From: Thalassospira lucentensis
GTDB taxonomy: Bacteria > Pseudomonadota > Alphaproteobacteria > Rhodospirillales > Thalassospiraceae
DNA: 64,000 nt
Direction: 5' to 3'
Assembly: GCF_001613805.1 (NCBI RefSeq)
Contig: NZ_LPVY01000002.1
Coordinates: 62,001-126,000 of the forward strand
Positions within the stretch are counted from its first letter, which is position 1; each line of letters begins with the position of its first letter. Shown in pieces: positions 47,497-56,288 of the stretch. The position numbers and the translations under genes were made by a program. The notes beneath the pieces were generated by a model. The model ran no database searches. It was not told the DNA's origin and saw only the letters and a list, made by a program, of their open reading frames with translations.

Positions 47497-47967
47497 ATGC
47501 AGATTGATATCGGAATCAATGAAACCAACCGCACTGCGATCGCCGACGGCCTTGGCCGCGTTCTGGCAGATTCTTATGCGCTGTATCTCAAAACCCATAA
47601 CTTCCATTGGAACGTGACCGGGCCGATGTTCCAGACGCTGCACACCATGTTCGAAGAACAATATACCGAACTGGCCATGGCGATTGACGAAGTTGCCGAA
47701 CGTATTCGTTCGCTGGGCGCGTTTGCCCCGGGCAGTTTTTCGGCTTATGCCAAACTCTCGTCGATCCCGGAAGAAACCGGTGTGCCTGCCGCCAAGGACA
47801 TGATCACACAACTGGTCGAAGGCCATGAAACCGTGATCAAGACCGCGCGTTCGCTTTATCCGATCTGTGACTCGTCAGACGATGACGCCACCGCCGACCT
47901 CCTGACCGCACGCATTCAGGTCCACGAAAAAACCGCATGGATGTTGCGCTCCCTGCTGGAAAGCTAA
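47497..47967 (+). CDS. dps: Dps family ferritin-like DNA-protection protein
   Basis: A 156-residue protein forming a dodecamer that stores iron and protects DNA. The intersubunit ferroxidase-site region [18 protein letters not shown] and [14 protein letters not shown] are visible. I chose ATG 47497 with CGGAGTG upstream; a start nine codons earlier is out of register with any ribosome site. It likely has its own stress-inducible promoter in the 121-base gap upstream. Confidence 0.95.
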   Translation: MQIDIGINETNRTAIADGLGRVLADSYALYLKTHNFHWNVTGPMFQTLHTMFEEQYTELAMAIDEVAERIRSLGAFAPGSFSAYAKLSSIPEETGVPAAKDMITQLVEGHETVIKTARSLYPICDSSDDDATADLLTARIQVHEKTAWMLRSLLES

Positions 47968-47990
47968 GACGAGAACGTCGTGTTCAAAAC

Positions 47991-48018
47991 AAAGGCCCGG
48001 AAATCCATCCGGGCCTTT
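47991..48018. terminator. bidirectional terminator, dps / amidase
   Basis: Arms AAAGGCCCGGA and TCCGGGCCTTT with a six-base loop; TTTTTC on the plus side and TTTGTTTTG on the minus side. Confidence 0.88.
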
Positions 48019-48045
48019 TTCATATCCGGTGAAGCCAACCGAACA

Positions 48046-49326
48046 CTATCCACGCAGCAAAGGATCAATCCGGCGCGCCGCATGCAGGACGGCAAAGTCG
48101 TGCCCGTGCGGTGCCGCAATCATCAATGCCCCCGGGGCAACGCCCTCACCAGCCGGAACCGGGATTGAAATGGCGCAGGCATCCGAAAGGTTCAGATAGG
48201 ATGTGTTGCGCAACATCATCGCATTCAAACGGTCAAAGTCGGCTTCGACTTCGGCGATCTTGGGTGCCATCATTGGCAATGTCGGTGAAATCATCACATC
48301 GACATCCGCCATGGCCGAACTGAACATCGCAATCACGTCGGTTCGCTTGGCATAGGCATCAATCAGGTCTGCCGCACTGAGGGTATCAGCAAAACGCATC
48401 CGGTTAAGCACACGCGGATCGCCACAGGTTTCAAGCGCCTTGAAATCCTGTGAATAGATTTTGTGCGCTTCTGCCGCGACAAGGATTTTATTGATCACCG
48501 CATTTTCGGCCAAAAAGCCCAGATCAATCTCGGTCAACTGATGGCCAGCGTCAGTCAGCTTTTTGCAAACCGCATCAAAATCCTCCCGCACCCGGTCATC
48601 AAGGTCATTCACAAAGGCATGGGCCGGAACACCGATTTTGATCGGGGCGGGTTTGCCATCCTGGGCCGGAACGGTTTTGCCCGCCATGACTTCAAACGCG
48701 GTAATCGCGGTTTGCAGATCACCGGCAAGCGGCCCCGCCGTGTCAAAACTTTTGGCCAACGGATGAATGCCTTCGCCCGACATCCACAAACGACTGGGCT
48801 TATAGCCATAAAGCCCGTTGATCGCCGACGGAATGCGAACCGATCCTCCGGTATCGGTGCCAAGTGCGATATCGGCCAGACCAAGTGCAACCGTCAATGC
48901 ACCGCCCGATGTCGAGCCGCCCGGAATGCCTTCGGGGTCAAACACATTGCCCGGCGTACCGTAATGCGGGTTAAGCCCAACACCGGAATAGGCAAATTCG
49001 CTAAGTGCTGTACGACCAAACGGCACCGCACCGGCGGCCTTGATGCGCGCGATGACTTCGCAATCCCGCGTTGCTGCCGGACGCCCCTGCAACAATTTTG
49101 ATGCGGCCGTGGTGGTAACACCGGCCTCGTCATAAAGGTCCTTTACCGAAACCAGCATACCGGCCAACGGCAGGGCCGTTGCCGATTGCGCCACGCGTTC
49201 CTCGGCCGCGTCGGCATCACGCAAAATGCGGTCGCGGTCAAACTCGGTGAAAATCCTGGCTGCCAAATCACCCAGTTGATCTACCTTATCAATCGCTGCC
49301 TTAGCCTTGTCGATGATCGCGCCCAT
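48046..49326 (-). CDS. amidase signature family hydrolase
   Basis: A 426-residue amidase. The Ser-cisSer-Lys triad is visible as Lys62 in VSVKDLYDE, the cis-Ser in GGSTSGG (about 138) and the nucleophile in TDTGGSVRIP (about 162). The precise substrate is unknown. It is the last gene of the TRAP operon and shares its strand, 52 bases after the DUF2848 gene. Confidence 0.9.
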   Translation of the reverse strand: MGAIIDKAKAAIDKVDQLGDLAARIFTEFDRDRILRDADAAEERVAQSATALPLAGMLVSVKDLYDEAGVTTTAASKLLQGRPAATRDCEVIARIKAAGAVPFGRTALSEFAYSGVGLNPHYGTPGNVFDPEGIPGGSTSGGALTVALGLADIALGTDTGGSVRIPSAINGLYGYKPSRLWMSGEGIHPLAKSFDTAGPLAGDLQTAITAFEVMAGKTVPAQDGKPAPIKIGVPAHAFVNDLDDRVREDFDAVCKKLTDAGHQLTEIDLGFLAENAVINKILVAAEAHKIYSQDFKALETCGDPRVLNRMRFADTLSAADLIDAYAKRTDVIAMFSSAMADVDVMISPTLPMMAPKIAEVEADFDRLNAMMLRNTSYLNLSDACAISIPVPAGEGVAPGALMIAAPHGHDFAVLHAARRIDPLLRG

Positions 49327-49378
49327 CGGGCTGCCTCCGTCACGTTCTGATTGTTATGGAAATTTTCTGAAACCGAGC

Positions 49379-50062
49379 CTAGGCGATTTCAGGCAGTTCA
49401 ACAATGTCATAGCTGTGTGTAATGCTCAGCCCCCGCACCGGATCATGCATTGTCATTTTAAACGAACGTGCCGGACGCACCCCGCCCTTCGCACCAAAAG
49501 TTCCGCACAGCATCGCAGCCGCCTTACCATTGGCACCTGCCGCCTTAAGCCCCGCCCCTTCGATCAGATCGGAAAGCGGACGGATCGATGCAATCGTGCC
49601 TTCCTGATAGGGAACCCATTCATCACTGTCGTCTTCACGGATCCAGGATTTCAGTTCGATCTGTTCCAGATGATCGGCAACATCGTCAAATTTCCAGATC
49701 GCATCAGCAACCGGCTTGGCACAAATCTGCTTTGACAGTGCAACCGAATGGGCTTCAAGTTCCCGGTCGGTATGATCGGATGCCAGTCCAAGATACAAAA
49801 CACCGTCCTTTGAAATCACCAGCGGCTCGACCTCGCCTGAGGTGCCTTTGCCAACCACCTCAATCAGCGGGGACTGGGTCAGCATGCCAAACGATGTGCG
49901 GTAATAAAGCGGCACGGTCGATGGTGGCTTGACCCCGATGGCGGCCAGTTCGTCAATGTGATGCTGGATCGCTTTGGCATCGCGGCCGGTCCATCCGGCA
50001 ACCGTGCAATGATCGATTTCAAAGCTGACTTCATTGCCATCAAGGGTAAAATTCATCTGCAT
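49379..50062 (-). CDS. DUF2848 family protein
   Basis: A 227-residue protein of the DUF2848 family, recognisable by YYRTSFGMLTQSP and the ARSFKMTMHDPVRGLSITHSYDI ending; the family is thought to adopt a fold related to fumarylacetoacetate hydrolase. I use the ATG at 50062; the next ATG is two codons further in and the upstream extension lacks a ribosome site. The product probably acts on the same substrate as the amidase and DUF1445 protein in this operon. Confidence 0.85.
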   Translation of the reverse strand: MQMNFTLDGNEVSFEIDHCTVAGWTGRDAKAIQHHIDELAAIGVKPPSTVPLYYRTSFGMLTQSPLIEVVGKGTSGEVEPLVISKDGVLYLGLASDHTDRELEAHSVALSKQICAKPVADAIWKFDDVADHLEQIELKSWIREDDSDEWVPYQEGTIASIRPLSDLIEGAGLKAAGANGKAAAMLCGTFGAKGGVRPARSFKMTMHDPVRGLSITHSYDIVELPEIA

Positions 50063-50196
50063 TTGCTCTATCCCAATTCTAATTTTTACGAATTTTGCGC
50101 GCATTGGGCGGTTGCGGACCGGTTTCCCGGTCCGCCCCGAAGGCACAAAAGATCAAGTCATGATGCGTGTTGTCGCGCGTGTTTATCCCGACCGGA

Positions 50197-51477
50197 TCAA
50201 AGGATGTCGGGCAGGAACAGGGCGACGGATGGCATCGCGACAAGCAGGGCGATCATGGCAAGCATCACCAGAACAAACGGGATGGTGCCCAGCATCACTT
50301 CGGACAATCGGCCCGATTTGCGTGCGCCCTGCACGACGTAAAGGTTAAGTCCGACAGGCGGAGTGATCAGGGCCATCTCGATAAGAACAATCAAAAGAAT
50401 GCCAAACCATACCTTGTCAAACCCCATGCCGGTCATGATCGGCACAATGATCGGAATGGTTGCCACCATCAGCGACAGGGTTTCAATGAAGAAACCAAGC
50501 ACGATGTAAAGCAGGATCACGACCATCAATGTGCCCATCGGTGACAGGTTCAAACCGGTCAGAAGGTCTTTAAGTTCCCGTCCCATGCCTGCGGCGGTCA
50601 GGGTAAAGTTCAGGAAATAGGCACCGATAATCACCAGCATGATCATCGCGGTGATCCGGACCGTGCCATACAGGCATCTTTCCATCATTTCGCGCGAAAC
50701 ACCGCGATTGAATGCCGCAATCAGCATCGCAATTGCCACCCCGACGGCAGCCGATTCTGTCGGGGTTGCCCAACCGGCATAGATCGACCCGATCACTACA
50801 AGGAACAGAACCAAAATCGGCAAAAGATGCTTCAGGCTGCCGATGCGTTCCGACCAGGTGAATGAACGGCTTGTACCGCCAAGGGTTGGCTTGATCTTGC
50901 ACAGGATCGCCGTAACCATCATGAAGGCCACCGCCATCAGAAGCCCCGGGATCAATCCGGCCAGGAAAAGACGCGGGATTGATGTTTCGGTCAGGAAGCC
51001 ATAGACGATCAGGTTGATAGATGGCGGGATCATGATGCCAAGCGTCCCGCCCGCGGCAATCGCACCGGAAAACAGTTTGGGATCATATCCAAGCTTTTCG
51101 GCTTGCGGCATGGCAACGGTTGCCACCGTCGCCGCCGTCGCAACAGACGACCCCGACGTTGCCGAAAACATCGTTGCCGTGCCGATATTGGCGTGAATCA
51201 ACCCGCCCGGAAGCCATGAAAACCATTTATCAAGGGCTTCATAGGTGCGTTCGGCAATGCCCCCGCGCACCAAAATTTCCCCCAGCAGCACAAAGAACGG
51301 AATGGCGATCAGGGTCGATGAATTCGACGATGACCAGACCACCTGCCCCAGTCCGCGCAAAAGCGGGAACGGCGAAAACAGCTGATCAACCCCAAACCCC
51401 AGCAGGAACAGAACAATCCCGACTGGAATGGACAGGGCCAAAAGCCCCAGAAGCGATGCGGTAACGGTAAAGATCAT
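50197..51477 (-). CDS. dctM: TRAP transporter large permease subunit
   Basis: A 426-residue polytopic membrane protein (about twelve helices) with the DctM pattern: FFVLLGEILVRGGIAERTYEAL, AVVATAATVATVAMPQ-like segment (residues about 100-125), and PPSINLIVYGFLTETSIPRLFLAG. It is the sodium-driven transport channel. Its ATG overlaps the dctQ stop (ATGA). Confidence 0.95.
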   Translation of the reverse strand: MIFTVTASLLGLLALSIPVGIVLFLLGFGVDQLFSPFPLLRGLGQVVWSSSNSSTLIAIPFFVLLGEILVRGGIAERTYEALDKWFSWLPGGLIHANIGTATMFSATSGSSVATAATVATVAMPQAEKLGYDPKLFSGAIAAGGTLGIMIPPSINLIVYGFLTETSIPRLFLAGLIPGLLMAVAFMMVTAILCKIKPTLGGTSRSFTWSERIGSLKHLLPILVLFLVVIGSIYAGWATPTESAAVGVAIAMLIAAFNRGVSREMMERCLYGTVRITAMIMLVIIGAYFLNFTLTAAGMGRELKDLLTGLNLSPMGTLMVVILLYIVLGFFIETLSLMVATIPIIVPIMTGMGFDKVWFGILLIVLIEMALITPPVGLNLYVVQGARKSGRLSEVMLGTIPFVLVMLAMIALLVAMPSVALFLPDIL

Positions 51478-52022
51478 GCTTCCAACTCCAGTTCGGAGCG
51501 GGCACCCACCAGCGCATCGGCCTGCTCAAGGTTACGCTTGACCAGAAGCGACAATGTCAGGATGACCAGAACACTTGAGCACACGGCAAACCATATCCAG
51601 CCGGAGAGCCAGATTGATTGCGGTATCCATAATGGTGTTTCAAGTGGAGTATTGGCGCGTGATCCGCGTTCAATCGTCTTTTGCAGAACCGGCCAGCTTT
51701 GCACGGCAATAACAATCGACGTTGCGGCAAGGGCGATGATCGCAAGAAGATCAAGCATCGCCTTGCCGCGCTGGCGCAGACGCAAACGGATAAGGTCAAT
51801 ACGGACATGCGCCAGTTCCGTCAGGGCATAGGACATGCCCCAACTGGCAACGCCGGCCATCACATAGCCCGATATTTCATCAGCCCCCCCAAAGGAAATG
51901 CCGACTTCACGCAAAAGAATATCTGCGATGATCAGGATCACGCAGCCTGTCAGAACAAGTCCGACAAGCAGCGCGATCATGCGGTTAATGCGGCGGATGG
52001 CCGCAATCAATGAGGTAGTCAC
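51474..52022 (-). CDS. dctQ: TRAP transporter small permease subunit
   Basis: A 182-residue protein with four membrane helices, matching DctQ; the second contains EISGYVMAGVASWGMSYALTE. It starts with GTG, supported by an excellent GGAGGAGG ribosome site eight bases upstream. It pairs with the large permease in the membrane. Confidence 0.92.
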   Translation of the reverse strand: MTTSLIAAIRRINRMIALLVGLVLTGCVILIIADILLREVGISFGGADEISGYVMAGVASWGMSYALTELAHVRIDLIRLRLRQRGKAMLDLLAIIALAATSIVIAVQSWPVLQKTIERGSRANTPLETPLWIPQSIWLSGWIWFAVCSSVLVILTLSLLVKRNLEQADALVGARSELELEA

Positions 52023-52052
52023 GGTTGCGGCCTCCTCCGGCTGGTTTTCTGC

Positions 52053-53105
52053 TTAGCTCAGAGGTACGGCAACACCGACAGTTTTGCCAACTGTATCGTT
52101 CCAGCGTTTAACCCAGTCCGCACCGGCGCGTTCGGCCCATTCCGGCAAAACAACAGTGGTCAGGATTTCCTTGGCCTTGGCAAGATCGGCATCAGATGCC
52201 TCAACCAGGGTCATATTCGCCGGGTTCCCTGCCGGGCAGGTTCCATTACCGGTCAGACACGCGATATCGGCTTCAAGCGCACCTGCGGCTGCGGCCCAGG
52301 CCGGGGCTTCGAACTTGGAATTGACTTCGTCGGTAATCAGTTTCTGCATTTCCGGCGACAGGCTATTCCACTTGTCAAAATTCATCGCCGTTACAACCGG
52401 ATCCCAGCCGCCAAGCGGAATGGTCATCAGGTGGTCGGAAACTTCCCACCAACCCGCACTGTATCCCGAACCGGCACCGGTAACGGCACAATCAATCACA
52501 CCACGTTCAAGCGCGCCCGGTACTTCGGAAAACGCAACATTGACGCCGTTGGCACCCAGCGCCTCAAGGAACTTGGTGGTCATGCGACCCGAACCACGAA
52601 CCTTTTTACCTTTAAGGTCTTCAAGCGAGGTCACATCACCTTTGCAGAAAACGACCTGCGGCGGGTATGGCGCAATTGCAAGAACCTTGGAATTGAAGCG
52701 TTCCTTGAAAATATCCTCGACCATCGGGCGGGCGGCTTCAACCATCGCCTTTGCTTCTTCCGCGGTGTTGGCAACCAGCGGTACATCAAGGCCTTCAAGT
52801 TCCGGGGCATCGCCAACCGCATAATCGGCAACCGTCATGCCAACATCGAAAACGCCATCATTCAGAATACGGAAAACGTCACCGCCACCGATACCCATCT
52901 GGTCATGCGTGGTCATCTGGACATTGATGTCTCCGTTTGATGCGGCGGGCAGTTCTTCGGTCCAGAACGGTGTTTCAAACTGCTTGTTCAGCGGCAGGCT
53001 GCTCCAGCTGCCGACAACCGAAAGGTCTTCGGCAAAGGCAGGGGTTGCCATCATGCCCGCACCAAGGGCAGAAACGGCAAGTAACGATGATACTGTCTTT
53101 TTCAT
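52053..53105 (-). CDS. dctP: TRAP transporter periplasmic solute-binding protein
   Basis: A 350-residue protein with a clear signal peptide (cleavage near PAFAEDLSV) and the DctP fold; the segment GKKVRGSGRMTTKFLEALGANGV contains the Arg expected to bind a carboxylate ligand. The ligand is probably an organic acid; DUF1445, DUF2848 and amidase neighbours suggest an amino-acid-derived or cyclic amide compound. Confidence 0.92.
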   Translation of the reverse strand: MKKTVSSLLAVSALGAGMMATPAFAEDLSVVGSWSSLPLNKQFETPFWTEELPAASNGDINVQMTTHDQMGIGGGDVFRILNDGVFDVGMTVADYAVGDAPELEGLDVPLVANTAEEAKAMVEAARPMVEDIFKERFNSKVLAIAPYPPQVVFCKGDVTSLEDLKGKKVRGSGRMTTKFLEALGANGVNVAFSEVPGALERGVIDCAVTGAGSGYSAGWWEVSDHLMTIPLGGWDPVVTAMNFDKWNSLSPEMQKLITDEVNSKFEAPAWAAAAGALEADIACLTGNGTCPAGNPANMTLVEASDADLAKAKEILTTVVLPEWAERAGADWVKRWNDTVGKTVGVAVPLS

Positions 53106-53144
53106 GAGATGGTCCTCTCTGATAGCTAGGTTTTATTTGTGATT

Positions 53145-53996
53145 TCAGGCGGTCTTTGTCTGCAGTGAAAATTCCGCGGCTTCTGCCAGGACATCCGTCA
53201 CCAGCATCAGACCGGGTTCATGCGTGATGGCAAGGTCCGGCAAAACATTGCGGATCGCCATTTGCGGCGTAACGCCACAGGCCCAGAAAACCGGGATATC
53301 CCCCTCGTCCACGACAGGTTCGTCGCCGAAGTCCGGCTTCATGAGATCGGTAATGCCAATGCTGGCCGGATCGCCAATATGAACCGGCGCGCCATGCGCC
53401 AGGCGATAACGATCGGAATACAAAATGGCACGAATGGCATCGGATGGTTTGAAGGACCGCATCGAAACCACCAGCGGGCCATGGAAACGCCCAGCCGGGG
53501 TGGTCGCAATATTGGTCACATACATCGGAACGTTCCGATTGGCGTCCATATGACGCAGCGGCACACCACTGCGGGTAATCGCCGCCTCGAACGAAAATGA
53601 ACAACCGAGAACAAAGGTCACCAGATCATCGCGCCAGATGGCGTTCAGATCGGAAACACTGTCAAAATCAGTCGTGCCACGAAACACACGATAGCCCGGC
53701 AGATCGGTGCGGATGTCAAGATCGGCGCCAAGTTCCGGAATATACGGCGAACCCGGTTCGGACATGCCGATCAACGGACATGATTTCGGGTTTTTGGCAC
53801 AAAATTTAAGGAACTCGTCGGCATAGCTTGCCGGGAGAATGGCAAGATTCCCCTGCAGATACCCGGATGCATAGCCGGTGGTGGTGCCCCGATGTTTTCC
53901 GGAACGGATTGCGCGGCGCAAAGCCAGCGGCGATATCGTCGATACAGATTCCGAAACGGTCGTCGGGGAACAAGATGCGCTTTTTGTCGCGTTCAT
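53145..53996 (-). CDS. DUF1445 putative hydro-lyase / D-glutamate cyclase-like protein
   Basis: A 283-residue protein of the DUF1445 (YcsI) family. Conserved pieces include GYASGYLQGNLAILP, FVLGCSFSFEAAI, VPMYVTNIATTPAGRFHGPLVVSMR and FWACGVTPQ. A mammalian relative is D-glutamate cyclase, so a lyase or cyclase reaction on an amino acid is plausible. It is the first gene of the TRAP operon; a TTGACA is at 54050-54055 on the minus strand. Confidence 0.88.
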   Translation of the reverse strand: MNATKSASCSPTTVSESVSTISPLALRRAIRSGKHRGTTTGYASGYLQGNLAILPASYADEFLKFCAKNPKSCPLIGMSEPGSPYIPELGADLDIRTDLPGYRVFRGTTDFDSVSDLNAIWRDDLVTFVLGCSFSFEAAITRSGVPLRHMDANRNVPMYVTNIATTPAGRFHGPLVVSMRSFKPSDAIRAILYSDRYRLAHGAPVHIGDPASIGITDLMKPDFGDEPVVDEGDIPVFWACGVTPQMAIRNVLPDLAITHEPGLMLVTDVLAEAAEFSLQTKTA

Positions 53997-54085
53997 TTAT
54001 TCGGTCCTGTTCTCAGCCTCGCAACAAGCTTGAGAAACTCGACCGATCTTGTCAAGAAATCATTTTAGTCAATTTATGATCTATT

Positions 54086-54979
54086 TTAACGATCAATTTG
54101 ATCGAACAATCTGGCCGCCTCAATCACCGCCTCGCCTATTTCGTGATTGCGTTCCGGGTAATAACTGATCACAAAATGAAGGTCGGTCAGCCGGGCTTCT
54201 TCCTGCACCGGGATTGCCTTAATATGTTCATCCCAAACGGAATTTGTGACCATCAGGGATGGCAGAACACCGATCCCGAAACCTCCACCGACAAGATGTT
54301 TTACGGTCGAAAGTGATGCCGATCCATGTAATGCCGGCGGCGAAATATCGGGCGCGGAAAAGATGCTTTCGACCTCGCGAAACGGGGGTGTTCCCTTCGG
54401 GAAGGTGACAATTGCATGCTCGGCAAGCTCCGCCAGCGACATCGGATGATCGGGCAACTCCATCGATCCGGTGCAATACCAGCCCAGTTGAACTGGCTTA
54501 AGGGCGGCCGCCACTGCCCCTTGCGGCACCGATTCCCGCAACATGATCGCAACGTCAAGCGCATCATCAGCCATGGTCATTGCCAGTTGGCCGGATGTAT
54601 CTACCGACAATTCGAAACGCACCTTTGGGTAATCGTCTTTCAGCTTGTTCAACATATCGGTCAGGATCGTATGAACGATGGTTTCAGCAACACCAATACG
54701 AACCGTGCCACTCAGCTCCCCCGGATGGGTCAATTCCTGCCAGATACGGTCGCGTGCACGCGATAAACGCTGCGCCTCTTCAAGAAACCGAAGACCAGCC
54801 GCCGTCAAACGCACCTGCCGGTTGGATCGATCAAACAGCATGATACCCAGCTTTTTCTCAAGTGCGGAAACCCGCGACGAAATTGCCGACTGGGACAGAT
54901 CGTATTTCTGGGCTGCGGCCCGAAAGCCGCCTGCCTTCACGATGTCCTGTAAAATCTCGATATCCTTGAATTCAAACAC
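54086..54979 (-). CDS. LysR family regulator of the TRAP operon
   Basis: A 297-residue LysR protein: FKDIEILQDIVKAGGFRAAAQKYDLSQSAISSR is the DNA-binding helix region, followed by an effector domain. I prefer the GTG at 54979, with GGGGAAC upstream; a TTG five codons earlier is the alternative. It is directly upstream of the DUF1445 gene on the same strand and probably activates that operon. Confidence 0.88.
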   Translation of the reverse strand: MFEFKDIEILQDIVKAGGFRAAAQKYDLSQSAISSRVSALEKKLGIMLFDRSNRQVRLTAAGLRFLEEAQRLSRARDRIWQELTHPGELSGTVRIGVAETIVHTILTDMLNKLKDDYPKVRFELSVDTSGQLAMTMADDALDVAIMLRESVPQGAVAAALKPVQLGWYCTGSMELPDHPMSLAELAEHAIVTFPKGTPPFREVESIFSAPDISPPALHGSASLSTVKHLVGGGFGIGVLPSLMVTNSVWDEHIKAIPVQEEARLTDLHFVISYYPERNHEIGEAVIEAARLFDQIDR

Positions 54980-55229
54980 GTTTTCGTTCCCCAAATAGCA
55001 ACTGCATCGTCGTTCCTGTCAGCCGGATCGTTTGATTTATGATCACAATACCCTGCAACCGATCATCTGGCACGATCAATCCGTTGCGATTTTTCTATCG
55101 TATGCAGAACAAAGCGCACCAATGGGCGTTTCGGACACATTTCCGGCTTCACTGCCCCCTCACCGAGGCGTTACTTGCCCGAAGCACCTTTTCCTTAGAC
55201 ATTGGGAATACGCCAGATTGGAGGGTTAG

Positions 55230-56198
55230 ATGCTGATACGCCGCAAGAAGGGTTGGGAAATCGCCGAACGCGATGCAACCCCGCAATCCATTTACAAGAA
55301 CCGTCGCCAGTTCCTGAAAGGCATTGCCGCAGGATCGATCGGCGCGGCGGCAACCAGCCTGCCGATCGGTCGCGCCCTTGCACAAGGATCCGATCCAACC
55401 GCCGATCTTTATCCGGCGATGCGCAATCCGGCCTATGTCGTTGATCGCGCCATTACCGATAAATCCAAGGCGCTGACCTATAACAACTTCTATGAATTCG
55501 GATCGCACAAATTCATTTCCGACGCGGCCCAGGCGATGAAAATCCGCCCATGGACAGTCAAGATCGACGGCATGGTCGAAAAACCGATTGAAATCGATTT
55601 TGATGATCTGGTGCGCAAAATGCCGCTGGAAGAACGCGTTTATCGCTTCCGCTGCGTCGAAGCCTGGGCGATGACCGTGCCCTGGACCGGTTTCCCGATG
55701 AAGGCACTGGTTGATTATGCCAAACCGCTTTCAGGCGCAAAATACATCGAAATGCAAACTGCCGAACAAAAGGATACCATGCCGGGCCTGCGGCAGTTCT
55801 GGTATCCATGGCCCTATATCGAAGGCCTGACAATTGAAGAGGCCACAAACGAACTTGCGATGATCGCAACCGGCATATACGGCGAACCGCTTCCAAAACA
55901 GAACGGCGCACCGCTGCGTCTGGTTACCCCGTGGAAATACGGTTTCAAGAACGTCAAATCGATTGTCCGCTTTACCTTTACCGACAAACGCCCGGTCAGT
56001 TTCTGGGAACAGCTTAATGACGGCGAATACGGCTTTTGGGCCAATGTGAACCCCAAAGTTCCGCATCCCCGCTGGAGCCAGGCACAGGAACGCCTGCTGA
56101 CCACGGGTGATGAAGTCCCGACACAGATTTACAATGGCTATGGCCAGTATGTTGCCGATCTTTACAAGGGCATGGAAGACGAAAAGCTGTTTATGTAA
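55230..56198 (+). CDS. msrP: MsrP, periplasmic methionine sulfoxide reductase catalytic subunit
   Basis: A 322-residue molybdoenzyme that repairs oxidised Met in periplasmic proteins. The Tat signal is visible (NRRQFLKG, Arg25-Arg26). The molybdenum-ligating Cys is in YRFRCVEAWAMTVPW (Cys142). Ribosome site GGAGGG. The heme-bearing partner MsrQ usually follows, but here the next gene is convergent uvrB, so MsrQ must lie elsewhere or another donor is used. Confidence 0.95.
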   Translation: MLIRRKKGWEIAERDATPQSIYKNRRQFLKGIAAGSIGAAATSLPIGRALAQGSDPTADLYPAMRNPAYVVDRAITDKSKALTYNNFYEFGSHKFISDAAQAMKIRPWTVKIDGMVEKPIEIDFDDLVRKMPLEERVYRFRCVEAWAMTVPWTGFPMKALVDYAKPLSGAKYIEMQTAEQKDTMPGLRQFWYPWPYIEGLTIEEATNELAMIATGIYGEPLPKQNGAPLRLVTPWKYGFKNVKSIVRFTFTDKRPVSFWEQLNDGEYGFWANVNPKVPHPRWSQAQERLLTTGDEVPTQIYNGYGQYVADLYKGMEDEKLFM

Positions 56199-56228
56199 TT
56201 GTCCTTCCCACCCACTCGGAAAAACCAA

Positions 56229-56262
56229 CAAGGCCCGAAACCTGCGAGTGTTCCGGGCCTTG
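56229..56262. terminator. bidirectional terminator, msrP / uvrB
   Basis: Arms CAAGGCCCG and CGGGCCTTG around a 16-base loop, with TTTTCG on the plus side and TTGGTTTTTC on the minus side. Confidence 0.75.
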
Positions 56263-56288
56263 TTTTCGTTAATCAATATTACAGCAAA

